From CAZQFV01 sp964592645 (GTDB lineage: Bacteria; Chloroflexota; Chloroflexia; DTKN01), in contig CAZQFV010000009.1 of assembly GCA_964592645.1 (NCBI GenBank), forward strand, positions 86,870 to 150,869: 64,000 nucleotides of DNA, given 5' to 3'. A program made the translations under genes and the position numbers. A model generated the notes under the pieces. The model was not told where the DNA came from. It did no database searches and was given only the letters and a program-made list of their open reading frames with translations. Position 1 is the first letter of the stretch. The number at the start of each line of letters is the position of its first letter. Below, in pieces: positions 16,398 through 25,499 of this stretch.

Positions 16398-18833
16398 ATG
16401 CAGGACTATGAGAAGCTCGGTGTTTTCTACCTGGGCCGGGAGTACGACCTGGGTACCCAAAAGCTCCTGGACAATTTGCTGCTCTATGACTCGCGGGACC
16501 TGGTGACCCACGCGGTGGTCGTCGGCATGACCGGCAGCGGGAAGACGGGGCTCTGCATAGGCATCATCGAGGAAGCGGCGATCGACGGCGTGCCGTCTAT
16601 CCTCATCGACCCCAAGGGCGACCTGTCCAACATGCTGCTCACCTTCCCCTCCCTGACCGGCGAGGACTTTCTGCCCTGGGTCAACCCGGACGATGCGGCC
16701 CGCAAAGGGCTGGCGGTCGCCGATTACGCCGCCCAACAGGCCGCCCTCTGGAAAAAGGGGCTGGGGGATTGGGGGCAGAGCGGCGAGCGCATCCAGCGGC
16801 TGCGCGACTCCGCCGAGTTCACCATCTATACCCCCGGCAGCAGCGCGGGAGTGCCCGTTTCGATCCTCAAATCGTTTGCCGCCCCGCCGATCGAGATCCT
16901 CGAAGACGGCGAATTGCTGCAGGAACGCATCAACGTCACGGTTACCGGCCTGCTGGGCCTGCTCAATATTCAGGCCGACCCCATGCAGAGCCGCGAGCAC
17001 ATCCTGCTCTCGACGATCATCGGCGAGATGTGGCGCCGGGGCCAGGATATGGACCTGGCGACCCTGATCGGGCAGGTCCAGAACCCGCCGCTCGCCAAGA
17101 TCGGCGTCCTCGACCTGGAGTCGTTCTATCCATCCAAGGACCGCTTCGGCCTGGTGATGGCGCTGAACAACCTGCTGGCCTCCCCGGGTTTCTGCGCTTG
17201 GCTAGAAGGAGTGCCGCTGGATATCGGGCAGATCCTCCACACCCCCCAGGGCAAGCCGCGCGTGGCCATCTTCTCGATCGCCCACCTGGGAGACCCGGAG
17301 CGCATGTTCTTTGTCTCGATGCTCCTGAACCAGGTCCTGGGCTGGATGCGGACGCAGGCCGGCACGACCAGCCTGCGGGCCTTGGTCTACATGGACGAGA
17401 TCTTTGGCTTCTTCCCGCCGATCGCCAATCCGCCCTCCAAGCAGCCCCTGCTGACCCTGCTCAAGCAGGCGCGGGCCTTTGGCGTCGGCATCGTCTTGGC
17501 GACGCAGAACCCCGTCGACCTGGACTACAAGGGCCTATCCAACGCCGGCACCTGGTTCATCGGCCGGCTGCAGGCCGAGCGCGACAAGTCCCGGGTGATG
17601 GAAGGGCTGGAGGGCGCGGCCGGCAGCGCCGGCGGGAGCTTTGACCGGCAGAAGATGGACCAGATCCTGGCGGGGCTGGGCAACCGCGTTTTCCTGATGA
17701 ACAATACCCATGAAGATGCCCCGGTGACTTTCCAGACCCGCTGGTGTCTCTCCTATCTGCGGGGCCCCCTCACCCGCGCCCAGATCAAGCAGCTCATAGA
17801 TCCCTACAAGGCCGCCCATCCGGCCCTGGGCGCTCCGCCGGCCGCGGCCGCCGCGCCCGTGGCCCAGCCGGCAGAGCCGGTCGCCGCGCCACCGACGCCT
17901 CCTGGCCGGCAGCCGACCCTGCCCGCGGAGATCAGCCAGTTCTTCATTCCGCCGCGAGGGGGTGGGGAAGGCCTAATCTATCTCCCCATGCTAATCGGGG
18001 CGGCCAAGGTCCGCTTTGGCGACGCCAAGGCCAAGGCGGAAGGCACGAAGGACGTGCTCGTCATCACCCCGATCCTGGACCAGGCCGTGCCGGTGGACTG
18101 GGAAGGCGCTCGGGAGGTCATCGGCCTGGCGTTGAACGACCTGGAAAAGTCTCCCGCCCCGGGGGTCGCGTTTGGCGACCTGCCCTCTCCGGCGGCCAAG
18201 GCCAAGAACTATGCCGGCTGGGAGAAGGATTTCGTCGCCTGGGTCTATGGCAGCCAGTCCCTGGAAGTGCTGCGCAGCCCGAGCACCGGGCAGGTGTCGC
18301 GGGCCGGCGAGGACGAGCGCGATTTCCGCATCCGCCTACAGCAAGCCTCGCGCGAGAAACGGGATGCCGCCGTCGAGGTGCTGCGCCAAAAGTACAGCGC
18401 CAGGATCAATGCGCTTCAGGAGCGGATTCGCAAGGCCGAGCAGGCGGTGGAGCGCGAGGCGGCCCAGGCCAGCCAGGCCAAGGTGCAGACGGCGCTCTCG
18501 TTTGGCGCCACGCTGCTGGGGGCCTTCACCGGGCGCAAGCTGGTCAGCGCATCCAGCCTGGGCCGGGCCACCACCGCGATGCGGGGCATCGGCCGCTCCG
18601 CGCAGCAGCAGAGCGATGTCGGCCGCGCCAAGGAGACGGTCGAGGCGTACAAGAAACAGTTGGCAGAACTGAACGCGCAGTTCGAGGCGGACTGCGCGGC
18701 GCTGGAGAGCAGGATCGATCCCCTCACCGAAGTTCTGGAGACGGTGGTGATCAAGCCCAAGAAAGCCGACATCAGCGTCCAGCTCGTGTCGCTGGTCTGG
18801 GCACCGTATCGGGGCGATGCGCCGGCCTGGTAG
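16398..18833 (+). CDS. HerA-like ATPase (DUF853/DUF87-type)
   Basis: 811 residues. A RecA-like P-loop ATPase of the HerA/FtsK group: Walker A GMTGSGKT at 43-50, LIDPKGDLSNML at 69-80, Walker B LVYMDEIF at 329-336 and a sensor-like ATQNPVDLDYKGLSNAGTWFIGRLQ. An Ala/Pro-rich linker (about 500-535) leads to a C-terminal half with long charged helices, probably coiled coil (SARINALQERIRKAEQAVERE; ETVEAYKKQLAELNAQ). Such proteins are DNA translocases or helicases, often of unknown role. No nuclease partner (NurA) is adjacent. Start at 16398, seven bases after GGAGGAG; the upstream ATG at 16284 overlaps the promoter. Confidence 0.85.
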   Translation: MQDYEKLGVFYLGREYDLGTQKLLDNLLLYDSRDLVTHAVVVGMTGSGKTGLCIGIIEEAAIDGVPSILIDPKGDLSNMLLTFPSLTGEDFLPWVNPDDAARKGLAVADYAAQQAALWKKGLGDWGQSGERIQRLRDSAEFTIYTPGSSAGVPVSILKSFAAPPIEILEDGELLQERINVTVTGLLGLLNIQADPMQSREHILLSTIIGEMWRRGQDMDLATLIGQVQNPPLAKIGVLDLESFYPSKDRFGLVMALNNLLASPGFCAWLEGVPLDIGQILHTPQGKPRVAIFSIAHLGDPERMFFVSMLLNQVLGWMRTQAGTTSLRALVYMDEIFGFFPPIANPPSKQPLLTLLKQARAFGVGIVLATQNPVDLDYKGLSNAGTWFIGRLQAERDKSRVMEGLEGAAGSAGGSFDRQKMDQILAGLGNRVFLMNNTHEDAPVTFQTRWCLSYLRGPLTRAQIKQLIDPYKAAHPALGAPPAAAAAPVAQPAEPVAAPPTPPGRQPTLPAEISQFFIPPRGGGEGLIYLPMLIGAAKVRFGDAKAKAEGTKDVLVITPILDQAVPVDWEGAREVIGLALNDLEKSPAPGVAFGDLPSPAAKAKNYAGWEKDFVAWVYGSQSLEVLRSPSTGQVSRAGEDERDFRIRLQQASREKRDAAVEVLRQKYSARINALQERIRKAEQAVEREAAQASQAKVQTALSFGATLLGAFTGRKLVSASSLGRATTAMRGIGRSAQQQSDVGRAKETVEAYKKQLAELNAQFEADCAALESRIDPLTEVLETVVIKPKKADISVQLVSLVWAPYRGDAPAW

Positions 18834-18855
18834 ATAAGCGCTTCCCCGCCTGCAC

Positions 18856-20092
18856 GTGGTCGCCGTGCGCTACGTCGGTAGCCGGCCGGCCATGGGCGAC
18901 GAGCGCGCCCTGGACGCCTACGCGGCCTCCGGCGCCTACGGCGCGGCCGGCGTGCCCTACACCGTGGTCGAGCCGGCCTTCCCCGAGGAGCAGCGCGGCG
19001 ACGACGAGATCGCCAACGTCGGCCGGCTCTGCGGGGCCATCGCCGAGGCTGTGGCGGAGGCCCGCCGCGCCGGCTGCGCCCTCCTCCTCACCGGCGGCAA
19101 CTGCGCCCACGCCGTGGGCGTCCTCGGCGGCCTGCAGGAGGCCCACGGGCCGGCCGCGCGCCTCGGCCTGGTCTGGTTCGACGCCCACGGCGATTTCAAC
19201 ACCCCCCACACCACCCTCACCGGCAGCCTGGGCGGCATGCCCGTGGCCGTCTGCGCCGGCCTGGGCCTGCCCCGCTGGCGCGATCTGGCGCATATCGCCG
19301 CCCCCCCTGCCCACCGAGCGCATCGTGCTCGTCGGCCCGCGCCGCCTCGACCCCGCGGAAGAGCAGTTGATCCGCGCCACCGACGTGACCATCGCCGCTC
19401 CGGCCCGCGGCTTTCCCGGCACGGACCTGCCGCAGAGCATTGCCCGCCTGGCCGGCCGCTGCGACCTGCTCTACCTGCACATCGACGCCGATATCCTTGA
19501 CCGCTCCTATGTCCCCAACCACCGCACCGCCGAGCCGGGCGGCCCCGATATGGCCCAGGCGCAGGCCGCCGTGGACACGGTGCTGGCCACCGGCAAGTTC
19601 GCCGCCCTGACGCTGGTCTCGGCCTATGGCGCCGGCCGGGGCGGCGCGGTGAGCGTGGATTCGGGGATCGCCCTCCTGCGGAGCGGCCTGGCCTCCTGGC
19701 GCTGCTACGGCCTGCCGGGCGAGGCTCCGGAGACGCCCTTCCAGTTCCTTGACCCCGGCCCGCCGGTGGACGGGGTCCTGGAACTGGTCCTGAAGGAGAC
19801 CCGGCCGGCCGAACCGGAGCGCGGCTACGTTCCGGTCTACAGGTTCGCCATGGTGGCGGCCGGCCGGGATGAAGTCATCGGCCAGCCTCGCCCCTCGCCC
19901 CCCACCCCCAAATCATCCTTTCGTTGCTTGACGCATTTCCTCCTCTGTGTTATACTATGCGCCGAAAAAGGGGCACACCGTACCGCTCGTGCCCCGATGT
20001 CAAGTAGAGCCCGTCTTTGCGGCCCGATCAGACAACGACAGCGCTGTAAAGCAGGGGATCTTTGGATGTGGCGCTTCGATCCAGACAGATGA
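18856..20092 (+). pseudogene. arginase/agmatinase-family protein, frameshifted
   Basis: Two frames together encode one ureohydrolase-like protein. The first (GTG at 18856) carries TGGNCAHAVGVL (residues 79-90) and DAHGDFNTP (109-117); the second, one base over, carries HIDADILDRSYVPNH and AEPGGPDMAQ, the second metal-binding region. The switch falls at a run of seven C at 19301-19307; one C fewer would join the frames. This is either a real mutation or a sequencing/assembly error in a homopolymer. The usual GGDHS is GGNCAH here, so metal binding may differ from true arginases. Homology-like sequence seems to end near 19880, though the second frame stays open to 20092, through the next promoter. 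The start is weakly supported, with no ribosome site. Confidence 0.7.
19928..19956 (+). promoter_or_regulatory. sigma-70 promoter for the family-5 ABC importer operon
   Basis: TTGACG (19928-19933) and TATACT (19951-19956), spacer 17. The binding-protein gene begins 341 bases downstream, so the transcript has an unusually long leader. Confidence 0.8.
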
Positions 20093-20297
20093 GGACACGG
20101 CACCTAATAGAACATGGGGACCGCGCCGGATGCCCCTATCCGGCGATCGTCTGTCTGTTTGGTCTGGCCACACCCACCCTGGTTTCGCAGTGCCGAAGGA
20201 GGTGATGCCTAGCCCCGCTGTTGCTCCGGGAGCCCCATGGGTTCCAATCTCCAGGTCCCCGTCTGAATGGCAAAGACATTCCTAGGAGGAGATTCAA
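19963..20297 (+). other. long 5' leader of the family-5 ABC importer operon
   Basis: About 335 bases between the promoter and the lipoprotein gene. Two clean hairpins are visible: GGGGCAC/GTGCCCC (19970-19976 with 19989-19995) and CGCCGGAT-type arms 20124-20131 with 20138-20145 around a 6-base loop. A full anti-Shine-Dalgarno complement AAGGAGGTGATG lies at 20196-20207, far upstream of the real ribosome site (AGGAGGAG) before 20298. I do not recognise a known riboswitch. A 26-codon frame starts at the ATG within that element and ends at 20285, but its start is too close to the ribosome-binding sequence to trust. Confidence 0.5.
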
Positions 20298-22862
20298 ATG
20301 TCCAAGAAATGGATGCTGGTTCTCGGTATCGTCGTGCTGGGCCTGATGGCGGTCATCGCCGCCTGCGGCCCGGAGACAACCCCGTCCGAAAAGATTGTCA
20401 CTCAGGTGGTCCCGGGCGCGACCCAGGTCCAGGTCGTGACCGTTCCGCCGGTCGTCGTCGAGCCCACCGCCAAGCCGATTGAGCGCCGGGGCGCCTGGCT
20501 CGACCAGGTGATCATGATCGCCGAGCCCGACGGCGCCAAGGCCGTCACCCGCCTGGAGTCCGCCGAGATCGACGTCTACGCCTACGCCCTCTCCAACCGC
20601 AACCTCTTCGCCCGCGTCCGGGACAACCCGGACCTGGCCTACGGCAGCTCCTTTGGCTCCTACAACGAGATCACCTTCAACTGCTACGCCGGCCCGGTCT
20701 TTAGCGGCACCAACAGGTTGAACCCCTTCGGTTCGGCCAAGGTCCGCGAGGCCATGAACTACCTGCTCGACCGCGACTACATCGTGCAGGAGATCATGGG
20801 AGGGCTGGCTGCGCCGAAGTACACCACCCTCAACAGTGCCTTCCCCGACTATGCCAAGTACGCCGACGTGGCCCGCGCGGTCGAGTTGAAGTACGCCTAC
20901 AACCCCGCCAAGGCCAAGGAGATCATCGACGCCGAGATGGTCGCTATGGGCGCGACAATCGAGGGTGGCAAGTATATGTACAACGGCGAGCAGGTCACCC
21001 TGATCTTTATCATCCGCACCGAGGATGAGCGCCGGGCCATCGGCGACTATGTCTCCACCCAGTTGGAGAGCATCGGTTTCGCCGTGGACCGCCAGTACAA
21101 ACGCTCCTCGGAAGCTTCCCCGATCTGGGTGCGCAGCAACCCGGCCGACGGCCTGTGGCACCTCTATACCGGCGGTTGGGTCACTACGGCCATCAGCCGC
21201 GATGACGGCAGCAACTTTGCCTTCTTCTACCTGGCCGGCCGCTATCCCATTCCGCTGTGGAATACCTACGTCAATACCCCCGAGTTCACCGAGGTCGCCG
21301 AGAAGCTGGAAGTCAACGACTTTTCCACCCTGGAGGAGCGCGACGCCCTCTTCGCCAAGGCTCTGCCCTTGGCTATGGAGGCCTCGCAGCGCGTCTGGCT
21401 GGTCGACCGCAAGGGCTTCTCCCCGTATCGCGCTGGCGTCGCGGTGGCTACTGACCTGGCCGGCGGCATCTACACCGGCGCCCTGTGGCCGCAGACCCTG
21501 CGCCGCGAGGGCCAGGTCGGCGGCGCGATGACCGTGGCCACGGCCGATCTCCTCGTCGACCCCTGGAACCCGGTCGCCGGTTCGAACTGGGCCTACGACA
21601 TGTTCCCGATCCGCGGTATCTCGGACAGCGCCACCAAGTCCGACCCGTTCACCGGCCTGGTCTGGCCGCAGCGCATCGAGCGCGCCGAGTGCGTCGTGAA
21701 GGAAGGCCTGCCGGTCGGCAAGACCCTCGACTGGATCGAAGTGTCGTTCGCGCCCTCCATCGAGGTCCCGGGTGACGCCTGGGTCGACTGGGACGCCACC
21801 AACCAGGTGTTCGTCACCGCGGGCGAGAAGTACACCCAGACCCAGACCACCCTGTCCAAGTGCACCGTCTACTACCCGGCCGACCTCTGGGATACCGTCA
21901 AGTGGCACGACGGCAGCAACCTCTCCGTGGGTGACTTTATCTTCTACATGATCTTGCAGTTCGACCGGGCCAAGCCGGAGAGCGCGGTCTACGACGAGTC
22001 TGCCGTTAGCAACCTCGAGACCCTGCTGTCCCACCTCAAGGGCTGGAAGATCGTCTCCACCAATCCGCTGGTCATCGAGACCTATGACGACCTGTGGTAC
22101 CTGGATGCCGAGTACATGCCCACGCCCTGGTGGCCCTACTACTCCTACGGCCAGGCCGCCTGGCACAACCTGGTCCCGGGCCTGCGCGCCGAGGCCCAAA
22201 AGTCGCTGGCCTTTTCCGCCGACAAGGCCGATGCGCTGGGCGTCGAGTGGATGAGCATGGTCTCCGGCCCCAGCCTGGAGATCCTGAACGGCGAGCTGAT
22301 CTCGGCCACCGCCGAGACCTATATCCCCTACGCCCCGACGATGGGCCAGTACGTCACCGCCGAGGAGGCCACCGCCCGCTACGCCAACCTGGCTACGTGG
22401 TACGACAACAAGGGCCACTTCTGGTTGGGCACCGGTCCCTACTACCTGGAGAAGGCCTTCCCGCTGGAGAAGACCGTCCTGCTGAAGCGCAACCTGGAGT
22501 ACACCGACGACGCCAACAAGTGGCTGCGCTTCTCCGAGCCCAAGATCGCCGACGTCGAAGTTTCCGGCCCCCAGAGCGTGGCCATCGGCAAGGAAGCGAC
22601 CTTTGACGTGCTCGTTACCTTCAAGGACGAGCCCTATCCGATCGCCGACGTCGCCCAGGTCAAGTACCTGGTGCTCGACGCCACCGGGGCCCTGGCCGGC
22701 TCCGGCCTGGGCGAGGCCGTCGCCGACGGCCAGTGGAAGGTCACCCTGCCGGCCGAGCTCACCGCCAAGCTGGCGGCCGGCTCCAACCGCCTGGAGGTTA
22801 TCGTCGTCCCCAGCGTGGTGAGCGTGCCCTCCTTTGCGGCGTACCAGTTCGTGACCCAGTAG
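20298..22862 (+). CDS. family-5 ABC transporter substrate-binding lipoprotein, apparently circularly permuted
   Basis: 854 residues. Lipoprotein signal peptide with the lipobox cysteine at 23 (AVIAAC). Residues about 67-405 match what is normally the C-terminal half of a DppA/OppA-type protein (DQVIMIAEPDGAKAVTRL, EIDVY, KVREAMNYLLDRDYIVQEI, AYNPAKAKEII). Residues about 408-755 match the normal N-terminal half (GGAMTVATADLLVDPWNPV, TVKWHDGSNLSVGDFIFYMI, GTGPYYLEK, LKRNLEYT). Residues about 756-854 look like an Ig-like domain. It should bind peptides or another bulky solute outside the membrane and feed the permeases that follow. An ordinary family-5 protein has about 500-600 residues in the opposite order. 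GGAGGAG precedes the ATG. Confidence 0.85.
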   Translation: MSKKWMLVLGIVVLGLMAVIAACGPETTPSEKIVTQVVPGATQVQVVTVPPVVVEPTAKPIERRGAWLDQVIMIAEPDGAKAVTRLESAEIDVYAYALSNRNLFARVRDNPDLAYGSSFGSYNEITFNCYAGPVFSGTNRLNPFGSAKVREAMNYLLDRDYIVQEIMGGLAAPKYTTLNSAFPDYAKYADVARAVELKYAYNPAKAKEIIDAEMVAMGATIEGGKYMYNGEQVTLIFIIRTEDERRAIGDYVSTQLESIGFAVDRQYKRSSEASPIWVRSNPADGLWHLYTGGWVTTAISRDDGSNFAFFYLAGRYPIPLWNTYVNTPEFTEVAEKLEVNDFSTLEERDALFAKALPLAMEASQRVWLVDRKGFSPYRAGVAVATDLAGGIYTGALWPQTLRREGQVGGAMTVATADLLVDPWNPVAGSNWAYDMFPIRGISDSATKSDPFTGLVWPQRIERAECVVKEGLPVGKTLDWIEVSFAPSIEVPGDAWVDWDATNQVFVTAGEKYTQTQTTLSKCTVYYPADLWDTVKWHDGSNLSVGDFIFYMILQFDRAKPESAVYDESAVSNLETLLSHLKGWKIVSTNPLVIETYDDLWYLDAEYMPTPWWPYYSYGQAAWHNLVPGLRAEAQKSLAFSADKADALGVEWMSMVSGPSLEILNGELISATAETYIPYAPTMGQYVTAEEATARYANLATWYDNKGHFWLGTGPYYLEKAFPLEKTVLLKRNLEYTDDANKWLRFSEPKIADVEVSGPQSVAIGKEATFDVLVTFKDEPYPIADVAQVKYLVLDATGALAGSGLGEAVADGQWKVTLPAELTAKLAAGSNRLEVIVVPSVVSVPSFAAYQFVTQ

Positions 22863-22947
22863 CAGTAAGCGGGTCCTGACGTTCGTGGTGGGGGCGAGGC
22901 GGTGCCTGTCCTCGCCCCCACCGTTCCCCCCCCGGGAGAGGTGGCCC

Positions 22948-24093
22948 ATGTCCGAGACAGTCCAGCTCACCAAGGCGGGCGCGAGCCCGGGCAAACCGAA
23001 AAAGTACAGCGCCGCCGGGCAGACCCTGCGGCGCCTCACCGTCTATACGGTGGTTCGCCTGCTGACCCTCTTCGTCGTTGTGGTCGTCGGCGTCTACCTG
23101 ACGATCCTGATCGCCAATATGGGCGGCTATGTGGACCGCATCCGCTCCGGGCAGATCCGCGAGTCGGTCGGCCTGCAGATCCTCAGCAATCCGGCCTATC
23201 GACACATGGATATCGCCGAGCGCAACAGGATCATCGATGAACAGGTCGCCCTGCAGGAGAAGCGCCTGGGCCTGGACCGACCGTTCCTGGTGCGCAGCTT
23301 CGACTTTCTCAAAGACGCCCTGACCCTGAATCTGGGGCGGGCCCTGTTTATGAGCAGCGACAGCGGCTCCAAACTGGTCCGTAATATTATCCTGGAACGG
23401 CTCCCCTCGACCTTGGTGCTCTTTGCCACGGCCGACTTGATCCTATTCTTCACCGCGCTCTTTATCGCCCTGGCCCTCTCGCGGAGCTATGGCAGTTTCT
23501 TCGACCGTCTGATCATCGCCCTGACGCCCACTTCGGCCGCGCCGGCCTGGTTCTACGGCATCTTTCTGCTGCTGATCTTTGCCGGCTTGCTCAGGGCCTT
23601 GCCCTTTGGCGGGATGGTCGACGCCCCGCCGCCCTCCAACCCCCTGGAGTACGGCCTCAGCTTGGCCAAGCACTTGATCTTGCCCGTCGCCGCCTGGATG
23701 ATTAGCCAGAGCGTGATCAGTATCTTTGGCTGGCGCACCTTCTTCCTGATCTACTCCAGCGAGGATTACGTCGACATGGCCAAAGCCAAGGGGCTGCCCG
23801 ACCGTATGATCGAGCGCCGCTACATCCTGCGCCCGACCCTGCCGAACATCATCACCAGCTTCGCCCTGATGCTGATCGCTATGTGGGGTGGGGCCATCAT
23901 CCTGGAGACGGTCTTCAACTGGCCGGGGCTGGGGCGGCTGTACAACGAGGCCATCGGCCTGAACGAGACATCGGTCATCGTGGGCAATACCGTGATCTAC
24001 GGCTACCTGTTGGCAGTCACCGTGTTCCTGCTCGAGTTTATCTACGCGGCGGTGGACCCGCGGGTCAAGATCGGCGGGGGGACAAGGCAATGA
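22948..24093 (+). CDS. ABC transporter permease, DppB/OppB type
   Basis: 381 residues. The first permease of the family-5 importer, with about six transmembrane helices: the first near 36-57 (VRLLTLFVVVVVGVYLTILI), then a periplasmic stretch and the remaining helices from about 147. The cytoplasmic coupling loop is recognisable in SEDYVDMAKAKGLPDRMIERRYILRPTLPNIIT, the EAA motif that contacts the ATPases. The start at 22948 follows GGGAGAGGTGG. The stop overlaps the next start by ATGA, so the two permeases are translationally coupled. Confidence 0.93.
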   Translation: MSETVQLTKAGASPGKPKKYSAAGQTLRRLTVYTVVRLLTLFVVVVVGVYLTILIANMGGYVDRIRSGQIRESVGLQILSNPAYRHMDIAERNRIIDEQVALQEKRLGLDRPFLVRSFDFLKDALTLNLGRALFMSSDSGSKLVRNIILERLPSTLVLFATADLILFFTALFIALALSRSYGSFFDRLIIALTPTSAAPAWFYGIFLLLIFAGLLRALPFGGMVDAPPPSNPLEYGLSLAKHLILPVAAWMISQSVISIFGWRTFFLIYSSEDYVDMAKAKGLPDRMIERRYILRPTLPNIITSFALMLIAMWGGAIILETVFNWPGLGRLYNEAIGLNETSVIVGNTVIYGYLLAVTVFLLEFIYAAVDPRVKIGGGTRQ

Positions 24094-25496
24094 AAAGCTT
24101 CCTGAATACGCTGCGCGAGTTCCGACGCTACCCTTCGGCCATCGTGGGGCTCATGGTCGTCCTGGCCCTGGTGGTCATGGCCATCTACGCCGTCGTCACG
24201 ATCCCCTACCAGGAGGCCATCCGCCTCTGGCGAGGCGGCGTCGGCGTCTGGGAGGAGTACCCGCGCCTGGCCCCGCCGGCCTGGCTCAACTGGTTCAACA
24301 GCAAAAAGGTCCCCGAGACGCTGATCCTGAAGAGCGCCGCGGGCGGCGCGGAAAGGGCGGTGGAGCAGCGCAGTGCCACGACCAGCATCATCACCCTGAC
24401 CTATACCTTTGACTACCGCTACGACGACTTTCCGCAGGAACTGGCCCTCTTCATCCGTGCCTCCTACCCCACTGCCTCGGAGGCGCCGGCCCTCTCCTTT
24501 GCCACCTTTGCTTGGCGCACCCCCGATGGGCGGGAAGCCTCCTTGGGTTCGCTGAACCTGACCCCCGTGGTCACGGTGCGTTTCTCCCAGGACGCCAACC
24601 TGCTGCGCAAGCTCCGCCGCTTCATCCCCGCGGGCGTCAACGTCAATGAGCGGGAGAGGAGCGAGGGTATGGTCCTGGAGAAGCTGCTTTTCCTCGATCC
24701 GAACGTGGCTACTCCCACCCCGCTCAAGGGGACCTACACCTTTACCCTCCAGACCACGACCTTTGCGGCCGGGGCCGACATCGAAGCCGACCTTGTCATC
24801 TATGGCCAACTGTACGGGATCGCCGGCACCGACCACTACCGCCGCGACCTGCTCATCCCGATCCTCTGGGGTGCGCCGATCGCCCTGTCCTTCGGCCTCC
24901 TGGCGGCCCTGGGCACTACCCTGACCACGATGTCGCTGGCCGCCATCAGCACCTGGTACGGCGGCATCGTCGACCAGGTCATCCAGCGCATCACCGAGGT
25001 CAACATGAACCTGCCGGTGCTGGCCATCCTGATCATGGTCGGCACCTTTTACAACCGCAGTATCTGGTTGATGCTGGGATTGATCATCCTGTTCAATATC
25101 TTTGGCGCCGCGATCAAGAACTACCGGGCCATCTTCCTGCAGGTCAAGGAGGCGGCCTACATCGAAGCCGCCCGCTCCTACGGCGCCGGCAACCTGCGTA
25201 TCGTCTTCCGCTACATGGTCCCGCGGATCATCCCGATGATCATCCCCGGCCTGGTCACCGGTGTCCCCGGCTACGTCTTCCTGGAGGCCTCCCTGGCCTA
25301 CCTGGGCTTGGGAGATCCCTCGCTGCCCACCTGGGGCAAGGTGGTCAACGACGCCGCCACGATGGGCGCGCTCTATAACGGCCAGTACTATTGGGTGCTG
25401 GAGCCGGCCGTCCTGCTGATGATTACCGGCCTGGGGTTCGCCATGGTCGGTTTCGCCCTGGACCGCATCTTTAACCCCCGACTGCGAGGTATGTAG
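24090..25496 (+). CDS. ABC transporter permease, DppC/OppC type, with large extracytoplasmic insert
   Basis: 468 residues, against about 300 for ordinary DppC. The first helix is at about 17-38. Residues about 40-250 are a hydrophilic region outside the membrane that replaces the usual short loop (it contains TYTFDYRYDDFPQELALF and TYTFTLQTTTF, which look beta-rich). The conserved GTD-x(n)-RD segment appears only at about 243 (GTDHYRRDLLIPILWGAPIAL), followed by the remaining helices and the EAA loop (EAAYIEAARSYGAGNLRIVFRYMVPRIIP). Probably the insert meets the enlarged binding protein; that is inference. Start fixed by the ATGA overlap with the preceding gene. Confidence 0.9.
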   Translation: MKSFLNTLREFRRYPSAIVGLMVVLALVVMAIYAVVTIPYQEAIRLWRGGVGVWEEYPRLAPPAWLNWFNSKKVPETLILKSAAGGAERAVEQRSATTSIITLTYTFDYRYDDFPQELALFIRASYPTASEAPALSFATFAWRTPDGREASLGSLNLTPVVTVRFSQDANLLRKLRRFIPAGVNVNERERSEGMVLEKLLFLDPNVATPTPLKGTYTFTLQTTTFAAGADIEADLVIYGQLYGIAGTDHYRRDLLIPILWGAPIALSFGLLAALGTTLTTMSLAAISTWYGGIVDQVIQRITEVNMNLPVLAILIMVGTFYNRSIWLMLGLIILFNIFGAAIKNYRAIFLQVKEAAYIEAARSYGAGNLRIVFRYMVPRIIPMIIPGLVTGVPGYVFLEASLAYLGLGDPSLPTWGKVVNDAATMGALYNGQYYWVLEPAVLLMITGLGFAMVGFALDRIFNPRLRGM

Positions 25497-25499
25497 CCG

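Noticed and set aside
20205..20285. A 26-codon leader peptide in front of the importer lipoprotein
   Set aside because: Its ATG overlaps the ribosome-binding sequence itself, leaving no proper spacing, and the peptide has no regulatory codon run.
20136..23039. A 967-codon minus-strand open frame over the binding-protein gene
   Set aside because: Same artefact; the sense frame has a lipobox and family motifs, the antisense has none.
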